Source: UBA7446 sp038143535 (lineage in GTDB: Bacteria; Bacteroidota; Bacteroidia; Flavobacteriales; Flavobacteriaceae). From it: a stretch of 64,000 nucleotides of DNA. The stretch is taken from positions 434,001 through 498,000 of the forward strand of contig JAYQMD010000001.1 of the NCBI GenBank assembly GCA_038143535.1. The letters are read 5' to 3'. The notes under the pieces were generated by a model. That model ran no database searches. It had not been told where the DNA came from and saw only the letters and a program-made list of their open reading frames with translations. The translations under genes and the position numbers were made by a program. Below are positions 51,709-60,002 of this stretch, in pieces (the first letter of the stretch is position 1; the number at the start of each line of letters is the position of its first letter).

Positions 51709-53539
51709 TATTATAGTCTAATGCAATTTTTGCCTTAAGCCACGTTTCTCGGGTACGTAACTTACAAATGATCCACCCTGTTTTTCCATCTAAAATGCCT
51801 CCTCTGATAAAGTAACTATTCAAAAACTTAAAAGCGGGTTTTAAGTAGAGATTAAAAACGCCAATTTTTCTATTCTCCTTTATGTATGTATGGGCTGCAT
51901 TGTATGCATAGCGCTCAATTTTTTTGATGTAGTGGTCTATATTGTTTGTGGTGTAATGAATGATGTTACTATTTAAACTTCCAAAAGGTTTGGTAAACTC
52001 AAGTTCCTCGTGTACCATTTTGTTTTCATACTTATGGAAATCTCGATGAAAAAATCGCGCCACGCGATCGTTTTGCCAGCCACAGAAACGCACTTTTTTA
52101 CCTAAAAAATAGTTTATTCTTCGTATCCAAAAGGCTGTATGTTTTGGTCTTGTGTGTAAGATATTTTTTATCTCAGCGGCCATGTTTGGCGATGCCATTT
52201 CATCTGCGTCAAGTAAGATAATCCAGGAATATTTTGCTTGTCTAATGGCCCAATTTTTTTGGTCTGCGGCATAGTTGTATTTGCGTTGTAAAATTCGTGC
52301 ACCAAACTTTTCACAAAGCGCAACAGTATTGTCTGTGCTAAACGAGTCGATTACTAAAATATCATCTGCCCACGTAATTGAGTTTAAGCAGTTTTCGATA
52401 TTCTTTTCCTCGTTATAGGTTGTTACAATTGCTGATATTTTAGGGGTTTCTTTTTTAGTAAGATAGTTGGCCAATTTTTTATTTAGTATGCTTTTATTAA
52501 ACGAGCCCAAAATATGTTTTTGTGCAAAAGCCCCCATTTCAATAATACGCTCTCGATTTTTATCAAAAGCCATAATTGTATCACAGAAAGCGATTACGTC
52601 ATTTACGGGTACTAAAATCCCAGTTTTGTCTTCTACAATTACTTCTGGGTTTGAACTAATATTAAATGCAATGGTAGGTTTTTTGCTTAATCCCGCTTCA
52701 GCAATTACATATCCAAAACCTTCCCACAGTGATGGCAGTAAAAAAACATCACCGCTCATATATAAATCCTTAGGATTTTCTACAAAACCAACTAACTTAA
52801 CAAAAGATTCAAGTTTGTATGTATTTATTTTCGCTTTTATTGATGCTTCAAGCCTTCCACTCCCACCAATTATCATTTGAAAATCTAATCCTCGAGCACG
52901 GAGTTCATTTGCCACATCGACTATGAAAAGCTGATTTTTCTGCTCTTCCAAGCGCCCAAGGTTTGTTAGAATCAGCTCGGATGACTTTCGTTTGTAAAAT
53001 GGATTAAAATCCTTTTTAACAAAGGCTAGTCCATCAATGCCGTTTGGAATAACCTTGATGTAATCTTTTGGGAATAGTGCTGTGTTGTTTTGTAAAATAC
53101 ATTCTTTTGTAGCTTTAGAGTTAACAAGAACTTCATCAATGATATTTTCATATAAAAACCGATTTAATCTTGAATTTCGTACGGGTATGGCGCTTCCTCT
53201 TCGATAAATAATGCGCTTAACACCCGATAACTTTGCTGCTATTCCACCAGATTTTACATCTTGTGATAGGTTCAGCACTATCGTGCCTATTTGATGTTTT
53301 TGAAGCAATTTAGAAAAGTACAGCAACTTCAAAGGATTCAAAAAGCTGGTATTGCTGTTGCTAATTATTTTATTGGGGATATTTTGAGCTTTTGCTTTTT
53401 CGAAAAGAATGCTCTTTTTTTGACAGAAAATCACAACAGAATGCCCTGATTCGTGGAGGTGTTTTGCCATTTCAAAGTGCCATTTTTCTCCGCCGCCCCA
53501 AGGTATTGCTGTATTAAAAAAACAGATGGTTTTGTTCAT
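51692..53539 (-). CDS. Two-domain glycosyltransferase (GT4 fused to GT2)
   Basis: This 615-aa protein joins two transferases. Residues ~1-355 form a GT-B GT4 enzyme ('FFNTAIPWGGGEKWHFEMAK', 'LTNLGRLEEQKNQ', 'LLPSLWEGFGYVIAEAGL', with the E-x7-E motif). Residues ~368-615 form a GT-A GT2 enzyme like WaaE/LgtF ('ISAIVTTYNEEKNIENCL', 'ILVIDSFSTDNT', 'WIILLDADEMASPNM'). It probably adds two sugars in succession in lipopolysaccharide core or capsule synthesis, but acceptors are unknown. It overlaps the next GT4 gene by 4 nt. Confidence 0.9.
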   Translation of the reverse strand: MNKTICFFNTAIPWGGGEKWHFEMAKHLHESGHSVVIFCQKKSILFEKAKAQNIPNKIISNSNTSFLNPLKLLYFSKLLQKHQIGTIVLNLSQDVKSGGIAAKLSGVKRIIYRRGSAIPVRNSRLNRFLYENIIDEVLVNSKATKECILQNNTALFPKDYIKVIPNGIDGLAFVKKDFNPFYKRKSSELILTNLGRLEEQKNQLFIVDVANELRARGLDFQMIIGGSGRLEASIKAKINTYKLESFVKLVGFVENPKDLYMSGDVFLLPSLWEGFGYVIAEAGLSKKPTIAFNISSNPEVIVEDKTGILVPVNDVIAFCDTIMAFDKNRERIIEMGAFAQKHILGSFNKSILNKKLANYLTKKETPKISAIVTTYNEEKNIENCLNSITWADDILVIDSFSTDNTVALCEKFGARILQRKYNYAADQKNWAIRQAKYSWIILLDADEMASPNMAAEIKNILHTRPKHTAFWIRRINYFLGKKVRFCGWQNDRVARFFHRDFHKYENKMVHEELEFTKPFGSLNSNIIHYTTNNIDHYIKKIERYAYNAAHTYIKENRKIGVFNLYLKPAFKFLNSYFIRGGILDGKTGWIICKLRTRETWLKAKIALDYNNENKH

Positions 53540-54642
53540 GTCAATAACGATTTGTAAAGCCTATTCCATTGCTTAGCTAGGACGTTGTCGTTAAATTGTT
53601 GTACATAATTAAACCCCGATTCAATACGTTTCTTTCGAGATTTATGAGATTCGGCATATAGGCTTTCAACGGCTGTTTGAAGCTCGGTTTCGCTGTGTGG
53701 ATCTATATAAATACTAGATGAACCACCTGCTTCAGAAAAACAACCTCCCTTTGTGGTAATCACTGGTACGCCACTGTATAAAGCTTCAACAATGGGTATT
53801 CCAAAGCCCTCAAAAAAAGACGGATAACAAAAAACAGTAGCATTTTGATAAATTCCTGCCAAGTCTTCAATATCGATGTGATGGATAAACAACACTCGGT
53901 CTTGCATGTTGTTTTCTTTGACATACGTTTTTAACTTTTCCCCTTGTGCTTTTACCTTTCCGACAAACACCATGTGGTGATTTGTGTCTTTTAATCCCTT
54001 TGCAATAGTCATCACATTTTTTCGCGCTTCAAGTGTACCCACAAACAACACAAACTTTTTCGGCAGTTTATATTTTTTTGTAATGGTATTTAGGTATTTT
54101 TTTGAATAAGGAGTTTTAAAAGCAGGATTACAACCTTGGTAAATCACTTCAATATTTTGTGCGGGAATTGCTGTAAATTCAATCAAGTCTGCTTTTGTCT
54201 GTTCACTTATGGCAACGATTTTGGAAGCCGTTTTTACGGCGTGATTTACTTTTCGTTTATGGATTTCTACATCAATGGATTTGTAAAGCTCAGGATAACG
54301 ATAAAAAATAAGATCGTGGACTGTTACCACTGCAGGTATGTCAAGCCCTTTAGGCAACTCTCCACTTAATCCGTGGAAAACGTCAATACGGTCTTTTTTT
54401 AATTGACGCACAATAGGCCCTTGTCGCCAAAGGGAATGCAAAAAACGCCAAATGCCTTTTGGTTGGTGTTCTGTGGTATTGGGCAGTGCTTTCCAACGAC
54501 TCAGTTTTTGCTTCTTTGGATTGTAGAGGTGGTAGTGGTTTTTTGGGAAATAGGTTGCTAAAATACGCACCAAGTCACGGCTGTAGTTTCCCAAGCCACT
54601 AGTGTTGTGAAAAATTCGCTTTGCATCGTATCCAATTTGCAT
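53536..54642 (-). CDS. Glycosyltransferase family 4 protein
   Basis: This 368-aa GT-B enzyme starts MQIGYDAKRIFHNTSGLGNY and carries 'FHGLSGELPKGLDIPAVVTV', 'VLFVGTLEARKNV' and 'PSFFEGFGIPIVEALYSGVP' with the GT4 E-x7-E motif. It resembles mannosyltransferases of O-antigen clusters. The start at 54642 has a TAGTTTTG promoter box four bases upstream. It leads the minus-strand run GT4, GT4-GT2 fusion, tsaC, cca, ctaA and pRiA4b-like, linked by short overlaps. Confidence 0.9.
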   Translation of the reverse strand: MQIGYDAKRIFHNTSGLGNYSRDLVRILATYFPKNHYHLYNPKKQKLSRWKALPNTTEHQPKGIWRFLHSLWRQGPIVRQLKKDRIDVFHGLSGELPKGLDIPAVVTVHDLIFYRYPELYKSIDVEIHKRKVNHAVKTASKIVAISEQTKADLIEFTAIPAQNIEVIYQGCNPAFKTPYSKKYLNTITKKYKLPKKFVLFVGTLEARKNVMTIAKGLKDTNHHMVFVGKVKAQGEKLKTYVKENNMQDRVLFIHHIDIEDLAGIYQNATVFCYPSFFEGFGIPIVEALYSGVPVITTKGGCFSEAGGSSSIYIDPHSETELQTAVESLYAESHKSRKKRIESGFNYVQQFNDNVLAKQWNRLYKSLLT

Positions 54643-54646
54643 ATGG

Positions 54647-54654
54647 CAAAACTA
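54647..54654 (-). promoter_or_regulatory. TAnnTTTG promoter box of the GT4 operon, four bases before the start codon
   Basis: TAGTTTTG, then CCAT, then the ATG on the minus strand. It is divergent from the promoter of the plus-strand GT2 gene. Confidence 0.58.
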
Positions 54655-54684
54655 CTCTATTTTAGAGTAATGGACATAAAATAC

Positions 54685-54692
54685 TACCTTTG
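54685..54692 (+). promoter_or_regulatory. TAnnTTTG promoter box of a GT2 gene, five bases before the start codon
   Basis: TACCTTTG, then GATTA, then ATG at 54698; leaderless spacing. Confidence 0.6.
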
Positions 54693-54697
54693 GATTA

Positions 54698-55645
54698 ATG
54701 AAAATAAGTGGCTTTACTTTTTTGCGGAATACGTCTAAATTGTATTACCCTATTCTTGAATCTATACAATCGGCGTTGCCGATTGTAGATGAATTTGTAA
54801 TCGCCCTTGGCAAAGGCGATGCCGATGACGACACAGAGGCGAAAATTCGCAGTTTGCAATCAGATAAAATCAAAATTATTCACACCGAGTGGAATTTGGA
54901 AGCCTTTACAGGCGGAACAGAATACGCGCATCAAACCAATATAGCAAAGACGCATTGCACGGGCGATTGGTTATTGTACCTGCAAGGAGATGAATTGATT
55001 CATGAAGAAGATTACGATGAAATTACCACGAAGTGCAGGCAATATTTGAATAAGGTAGAGATTGATGGTTTTTTGTTTAATTATTATCATTTTTATGGCG
55101 ATTACGATCACTATTTCCGTGATCATTGCTGGTATCCACTTGAAATAAGAATAGTACGTAACGACTCTGAAATCCATTCTTTTGCAGACGCGCAATCGTT
55201 TAGACGCATAGCTGATTTTGATGGCAAAAGCTACCGCCAAAAAGAAGGAACTTTTAAACTAAATGTAGTAAGCCTAGATGCCAATATGTATCACTATGGA
55301 TGGGTTCGCCCACCGTCGTTGATGCGAAAAAAGCGTATGTATTTTGCGAAAGCTTACCGAGGAGATGCAGCAACTAGAATAGAGTATGAAAAATATGCTG
55401 AAGGTTACGACTACGGACGCATGGATTATTGTTTAAAATTTAAAGGAACCCATCCAAAAGTAATGCACGATAAAATAAAAACGCTTGACTGGAAAGATTT
55501 ACTCCGTTTTTCAGGACCAAATGTTATTGGCAGGCCTAAAGCAAAACACGAAAAACGTAAATATCGAATGATTATTTGGATAGAGCGTATGTTTTTTGGG
55601 GGTAAGGTCTTAGGGGGGCATAAAAACTACATTGTTATTAAGTAG
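54698..55645 (+). CDS. Glycosyltransferase family 2-like protein
   Basis: This 315-aa protein starts MKISGFTFLRNTSKLYYPIL and shows a GT-A like core: 'IVDEFVIALGKGDADDDT', 'TEWNLEAFTGGTEYAHQTN' and 'GDWLLYLQGDELIHEEDY', with QGDE in the DxD place. The remainder is rich in aromatic residues. Acceptor and donor are unknown. It is the only plus-strand gene in this glycosyltransferase cluster, facing the 55.8-58.1 kb GT4 pair. Confidence 0.85.
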   Translation: MKISGFTFLRNTSKLYYPILESIQSALPIVDEFVIALGKGDADDDTEAKIRSLQSDKIKIIHTEWNLEAFTGGTEYAHQTNIAKTHCTGDWLLYLQGDELIHEEDYDEITTKCRQYLNKVEIDGFLFNYYHFYGDYDHYFRDHCWYPLEIRIVRNDSEIHSFADAQSFRRIADFDGKSYRQKEGTFKLNVVSLDANMYHYGWVRPPSLMRKKRMYFAKAYRGDAATRIEYEKYAEGYDYGRMDYCLKFKGTHPKVMHDKIKTLDWKDLLRFSGPNVIGRPKAKHEKRKYRMIIWIERMFFGGKVLGGHKNYIVIK

Positions 55646-55816
55646 TGATTTTAAAGGGATGTTAATTTTTTTATTAGAAAACGATCACTTGACTTGACGT
55701 TTATGTATGCTATCGTTGTAAATAAATGAACTGTCGTGCTTTTTGCTTAAAGAAAAACAACACACCAAAACATAAACTCCAAAAGTATCTGAGGTATAAT
55801 TGTTTTAAAATCACTA
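55643..55816. repeat. 13-bp inverted repeat pair bounding the gap between two glycosyltransferase genes
   Basis: TAGTGATTTTAAA (55643-55655) and TTTAAAATCACTA (55804-55816) are perfect inverted repeats about 150 nt apart. They nearly fill the 183-nt gap 55646-55828, which holds no gene I can support. The left copy overlaps the GT2 stop codon. I see no clear target-site duplication. It may be a small MITE-like relic, a long-range RNA stem, or chance in A/T-rich DNA. Confidence 0.45.
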
Positions 55817-55828
55817 AGATTTCCTTTC

Positions 55829-56938
55829 TCAATTAGGTTGAATTAAATCAGTATATACTTTGCCAGTTTGATTGATAATTTTTTCCCAACTGAATATTTG
55901 GGCATATGCAAAAGCAGCATCTAATTTTTGTGCATCATAATCCAGAAGTGCATCAATCCCATCTGTTATGGCATTGATGTCAAAGGGGTGAGCAATCTGC
56001 GCATGGCCACCTGCAACCTCTTTAGATGCTCCCAGACTTCCAATTAAAATTGGTAGTTTATGATTCATGGCTTCGAGAATGGGAATTCCAAACCCTTCGT
56101 ATAAAGTAGGGAAAACAAACCCACTGGCATTGTGATATAAAGACTGAAGTTCTTCATCTGAAACATACCCCATGATTTTAACTTTATTTCTAAAGTCATT
56201 TTCATTAAAAAAAGCGTGAAATAGGTCTGATCCCAAACCGTTTTTACCTGCGAATACTAGCGTATGTGTTTTTGATGCTTTGGAAGCTAAAAAGCCCTTT
56301 AAAATATTTAATGAATTTTTCCTAGTACTTATGCCGCCAACGGTTAGTAAATAAGGTTTTTCACTGTCTTTTTTTGTTTCCGTAATGGACTTTGAATTAA
56401 AGATCGGAGCCAAGTGCACAACATGAATCTTTTCTTGAGGATAGTCATAGTGTTTTAAAAAATCTTCTTTAGTTTTTTGGCTGACTGAAATAATGGCATC
56501 AGCATATTGTGAAATTTGCGATAGCAAATGAATTCGTTTATTGATAAAATATGGTGTTGCTATCTCAACTCCTTTCAATTCATCCGCCATAAAGGCAAGG
56601 TCATGTATAGTCGCCACTTTCTTTACGCCTCTCGCGTTTATGAATGGCGCATGCGTAAAGTGCATTATTTTTACGTTATTAAAATTCCTAAAAGGAGCAC
56701 CTTTTAAATACCAGCTTTTTGATATGTTTTGGGTAAAAGGAGCTAGATGTCGTTGCTTAAAGCGGCGTTTAAGTGGAAGAAAAAGATTTGGGTTGTAGGA
56801 ATCGCTAGCATCAAAACCCTCAACCAATTTTTTGATATAAAAGGGGATCCCAGTGTATCCTTTTGAAAATAATGTCGATCCTTCGAAACCAATTCTGGTG
56901 ACGTGGTTAGGTCTTAAGTCGGGGTTATCAGATTGCAT
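55829..56938 (-). CDS. Glycosyltransferase family 4 protein
   Basis: This 369-aa GT-B enzyme shows 'IGFEGSTLFSKGYTGIPFYI', 'IMHFTHAPFINARGVKKVAT', 'YLLTVGGISTRKNSLNILKG' and 'FPTLYEGFGIPILEAMNHKL', which includes the E-x7-E motif. It is related to the 53.5 kb GT4 but clearly distinct. A minus-strand TATATTTG box at 57008-57015 lies 69 nt upstream and may be its promoter. Confidence 0.88.
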   Translation of the reverse strand: MQSDNPDLRPNHVTRIGFEGSTLFSKGYTGIPFYIKKLVEGFDASDSYNPNLFLPLKRRFKQRHLAPFTQNISKSWYLKGAPFRNFNNVKIMHFTHAPFINARGVKKVATIHDLAFMADELKGVEIATPYFINKRIHLLSQISQYADAIISVSQKTKEDFLKHYDYPQEKIHVVHLAPIFNSKSITETKKDSEKPYLLTVGGISTRKNSLNILKGFLASKASKTHTLVFAGKNGLGSDLFHAFFNENDFRNKVKIMGYVSDEELQSLYHNASGFVFPTLYEGFGIPILEAMNHKLPILIGSLGASKEVAGGHAQIAHPFDINAITDGIDALLDYDAQKLDAAFAYAQIFSWEKIINQTGKVYTDLIQPN

Positions 56939-57007
56939 AATCTAAGGTTGCTTATTAAAAACATGAGTTATTCAAACGGATAGATAATGTATATATTTTT
57001 GCTTACT

Positions 57008-57015
57008 CAAATATA
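57008..57015 (-). promoter_or_regulatory. TAnnTTTG promoter box upstream of the 55.8 kb GT4 gene
   Basis: TATATTTG on the minus strand, 69 nt before the ATG at 56938, within the 171-nt gap 56939-57109 that holds no gene. The gap is A/T-rich, so a chance match is possible. Confidence 0.4.
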
Positions 57016-57109
57016 GGATAAACATTAGATATAAAGACGGTGCGCGTAGTTAATGAAATAGAGATAGTATCCTAGCCACAATTATACATAATAATTTATT
57101 CGCTAGTTG

Positions 57110-58102
57110 TTACTTAAACCAATCCAAAAATTTAGGCGTATTCAACGCTATTGTTTGGGGCATATTTCTATTGATTTCTTTTCCCTGAATTACGTTCTCA
57201 TAAAGATTTAGATAAGCTTTAGTCATCTCTTCTGCATTAAAATGCGTTGCGGCATAATCGTGACAAGTTTTTGGGTTATAGTCTTGACAATGCTCCATAG
57301 CTTCACTGAGTTTTGTGCTCGAATTGCTAAGAAATCCTATATCTTGATTAACAAGTTCAGGCAAAGAACCGTAGGGCGTACCAAAAACGGGTGCTCCAAA
57401 ATACAAACTTTCAATGATGGCCAAACCGAAGGGCTCGTGCCAGCGCACAGGAAAAACCAACCCTTTAGAGTGCTTTAGTTGATTCATTTTTTCTTCACCA
57501 CCAACCATACCATAAAATCGGGCCCTAGGCTGCCAAGTAAAGCGAAACCCCATTTTTATGTTTAAACGGCTACCTCCAAGTACATGGAGTCTTTCCCCTT
57601 TAAGCTTGAGCGTGGTATTAATTGCTCCTTTTACATTTTTCACGCGCCATGCAGCTTTTCCTAAAAAATGAAAATGCGAACGTTTATTATCCAATTGCGG
57701 ATTTCCATAGTCATCCCAGTCTAGGCCATTGTGAACAAAAGCCTCTGCGTTATGTCGCTTGGCATTATTTTCAGAAACAAACACAGTATTTTTATCGAGT
57801 GATTCAACTGGATTTGGATTTCCGTGATTGGTTATTAAATAAGGAACTTGAAGCTTTTCTACCGCTTTTGGAGTAAAATGAAAATGTACCAAATCAATAT
57901 CTGTCGGGATTTGATCAATCACATCAAGTTCGGGATTTCGCTCAATGATTTCGGCAAAGTCACACCTTGACCCTTGCGCTACTAAAAAACTAACCTTATG
58001 TCCTAAGCGTGATAATGTTTTTCCTAAATACCAAATGACGCGCTCAGTTCCACCATAATAGATAACGGGCAACTTGCTGTTATTGACAATTAAAATGTTC
58101 AT
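57110..58102 (-). CDS. Glycosyltransferase family 4 protein
   Basis: This 330-aa GT-B enzyme begins MNILIVNNSKLPVIYYGGTE and shows 'VIWYLGKTLSRLGHKVSFLV', 'VHFHFTPKAVEKLQVPYLIT' and 'FPVRWHEPFGLAIIESLYFG' (E-x7-E). It resembles mycosyl/trehalose-type GT4 enzymes with an 'EPFGLAIIE' loop. It starts 5 nt after the dapD stop, so it may be read from the dapD promoter. Confidence 0.88.
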   Translation of the reverse strand: MNILIVNNSKLPVIYYGGTERVIWYLGKTLSRLGHKVSFLVAQGSRCDFAEIIERNPELDVIDQIPTDIDLVHFHFTPKAVEKLQVPYLITNHGNPNPVESLDKNTVFVSENNAKRHNAEAFVHNGLDWDDYGNPQLDNKRSHFHFLGKAAWRVKNVKGAINTTLKLKGERLHVLGGSRLNIKMGFRFTWQPRARFYGMVGGEEKMNQLKHSKGLVFPVRWHEPFGLAIIESLYFGAPVFGTPYGSLPELVNQDIGFLSNSSTKLSEAMEHCQDYNPKTCHDYAATHFNAEEMTKAYLNLYENVIQGKEINRNMPQTIALNTPKFLDWFK

Positions 58103-58107
58103 TGTAG

Positions 58108-58917
58108 TTACACCGCCACGTTATGCTCTCTTAACGCATCGTTTAGTGAGGTTTTCTTGTTGGTGCTTTCCTTTCGCTTTCCAATAATCAAGGCACAAGG
58201 CACTTGATAATCACCGGCAGCAAAGGTTTTGGTAAAACTACCCGGAATGACTACTGATCGAGCAGGAACAACCCCTTTTCGTTCAACAGGCTCATCACCC
58301 GTGACGTCAATAATTTTGGTAGAGCCCGTCAGTACTGCATTAGCACCTAAAACAGCTTCTTCTTCAACACGAACACCCTCTACAACTATACATCTGGAAC
58401 CGATAAAAGCATTGTCTTCAATAATCACGGGAGCAGCTTGCAAGGGTTCTAAAACACCGCCAATGCCAACACCACCACTGAGGTGAACGTTTTTGCCAAT
58501 TTGTGCACAGCTTCCAACAGTGGCCCAAGTATCGACCATCGTACCTTCGTCTACGTAGGCGCCTATGTTAACATAAGAAGGCATCAATATGGTACCAGGT
58601 GAAATATAGGCTCCTTTACGTGCCACTGCATGGGGTACAACACGAATGCCTTTTTCTTTATAACCCATTTTTAATGGAATTTTATCATGAAACTCAAGAG
58701 GTCCAGCTTCAATGGTTTCCATTTTTTGAATCGGGAAGTAGAGCACAACGGCTTTTTTTACCCATTCGTTGACTTGCCACCCATTGTCGGTGGGTTCAGC
58801 CACGCGGAGTATTCCTTGATCAAGCTGGTCAATGACCGAACGAATGGCTTGTTGTGTTTCTTCTTCTTGTAAAAGGGCTCGGTCGTCCCAAGCGGCTTCG
58901 ATTATAGCTCTACTCAT
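58108..58917 (-). CDS. dapD: 2,3,4,5-tetrahydropyridine-2,6-dicarboxylate N-succinyltransferase
   Basis: This 269-aa left-handed beta-helix enzyme makes N-succinyl-2-amino-6-ketopimelate in lysine/DAP synthesis. Marks are 'MPSYVNIGAYVDEGTMVDTW', 'VGSCAQIGKNVHLSGGVGIG' and 'EDNAFIGSRCIVVEGVRVEE'. The start at 58917 (MSRAIIEAAWDD) is favoured over an in-frame ATG upstream because the promoter box TATCTTTG lies between them. With lysA it shows the succinylated DAP pathway. Confidence 0.96.
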   Translation of the reverse strand: MSRAIIEAAWDDRALLQEEETQQAIRSVIDQLDQGILRVAEPTDNGWQVNEWVKKAVVLYFPIQKMETIEAGPLEFHDKIPLKMGYKEKGIRVVPHAVARKGAYISPGTILMPSYVNIGAYVDEGTMVDTWATVGSCAQIGKNVHLSGGVGIGGVLEPLQAAPVIIEDNAFIGSRCIVVEGVRVEEEAVLGANAVLTGSTKIIDVTGDEPVERKGVVPARSVVIPGSFTKTFAAGDYQVPCALIIGKRKESTNKKTSLNDALREHNVAV

Positions 58918-58929
58918 TTGATTTTTTTT

Positions 58930-58937
58930 CAAAGATA
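58930..58937 (-). promoter_or_regulatory. TAnnTTTG promoter box of dapD
   Basis: TATCTTTG on the minus strand, 12 nt before the dapD ATG. It is divergent from the ruvX promoter. Confidence 0.58.
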
Positions 58938-58983
58938 AGTTTTGAGATGAAACCAAATCCATGATTTCCAAAAATTCATTACT

Positions 58984-58991
58984 TACCTTTG
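58984..58991 (+). promoter_or_regulatory. TAnnTTTG promoter box of ruvX, four bases before the start codon
   Basis: TACCTTTG, then TACT, then ATG at 58996; leaderless spacing. Confidence 0.62.
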
Positions 58992-58995
58992 TACT

Positions 58996-59415
58996 ATGGC
59001 TAGAATAATGGCAATAGATTATGGAACAAAGCGCTGTGGCATTGCTGTTACAGATCCCTTACAGACCTGTGCTTTTGGCTTGGATACTGTTTTACCGAAC
59101 GACTTATTACCATTTCTAAAAAATTACATTAGCCACGAGGAGGTGACCCACATTGTTATTGGCGCTCCTAAACAGCGGGATAACACCCCATCCGCAGTAG
59201 AAATTAAAATAACACCCTTTTTTACCCAATTAAAAATGCAGTTTCCTGATATCGATGTTGTGCGTTATGACGAAAGGTTTACATCCAAAATGGCAAAACA
59301 GTCGCTTTTGATGAGTGGCGCTCCAAAAAAAGTGCGTCAAAAAAAAGAAGTTATTGATAAATTAAGCGCAACACTTATCTTGCAGGGATATTTAGATCAA
59401 CAGCAAAACGTATGA
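58996..59415 (+). CDS. ruvX: Putative pre-16S rRNA nuclease RuvX/YqgF (RNase H-like)
   Basis: This 139-aa protein has the RNase H-like fold of YqgF: 'MAIDYGTKRCGIAVTD' with the first acidic residue, 'IVIGAPKQRDNTPS', 'VRYDERFTSKMA' and 'KEVIDKLSATLILQGYLD'. It is thought to process the 5' end of 16S rRNA. It overlaps def by 4 nt and heads the ruvX-def-mazG operon. Confidence 0.95.
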   Translation: MARIMAIDYGTKRCGIAVTDPLQTCAFGLDTVLPNDLLPFLKNYISHEEVTHIVIGAPKQRDNTPSAVEIKITPFFTQLKMQFPDIDVVRYDERFTSKMAKQSLLMSGAPKKVRQKKEVIDKLSATLILQGYLDQQQNV

Positions 59416-60002
59416 TACTTCCCATTGTAGCCTATGGCGATCCTGTATTAAAGAAGAAAGCCATTAACGTAGAAAAACACCATCTAAAACTTAAAGAACT
59501 CATCAGTGATATGTGGGAAACCATGTATGCCGCTCATGGCGTGGGTCTTGCAGCTCCTCAAATAGGGGCGTCCCTTCGCTTGTTTATCGTTGACGGCAGG
59601 CCATTTTCCCAAGATAAATCACTTGATCACGTCGAGCAACAAGAGTTAAAGGCATTCAAAAAAGTATTTATCAACCCCGAGATTATATCGTACAGCGGAG
59701 TAAAAGAATCGTTTAACGAGGGATGTCTTAGCATACCCGATGTGAGAGAAGATGTTACCCGACTCTCTACAATTGAAATTGTTTATAATAATGAGCAGTT
59801 TGAAAGGGTAGAAGAAGAAATAAGCGGCTTGTCTGCTCGCATTGTACAGCACGAATTTGATCACATTGAAGGGATTTTGTTTACAGATAAATTGGGGCCA
59901 CTTAAAAAGAAATTACTTAAACCCAAACTCGCACAAATATCCCGGGGTAATATAAATCCAGATTACATTATGCGATTTCCTAGCAAAACCATCATTCGGT
60001 AA
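59412..60002 (+). CDS. def: Peptide deformylase
   Basis: This 196-aa metalloenzyme removes the formyl group from nascent proteins. All three motifs are present: 'GVGLAAPQIG' (motif 1), 'EGCLSIPDV' (motif 2, metal Cys) and 'QHEFDHIEGILF' (motif 3, HExxH-like HEFDH). It overlaps ruvX by 4 nt and mazG by 1 nt (TAATG). Confidence 0.97.
   Translation: MILPIVAYGDPVLKKKAINVEKHHLKLKELISDMWETMYAAHGVGLAAPQIGASLRLFIVDGRPFSQDKSLDHVEQQELKAFKKVFINPEIISYSGVKESFNEGCLSIPDVREDVTRLSTIEIVYNNEQFERVEEEISGLSARIVQHEFDHIEGILFTDKLGPLKKKLLKPKLAQISRGNINPDYIMRFPSKTIIR

Noticed and set aside
55651..55810. Coding remnant in the glycosyltransferase gap
   Set aside because: The longest open stretch of about 31 codons has no start or family match that I can support.
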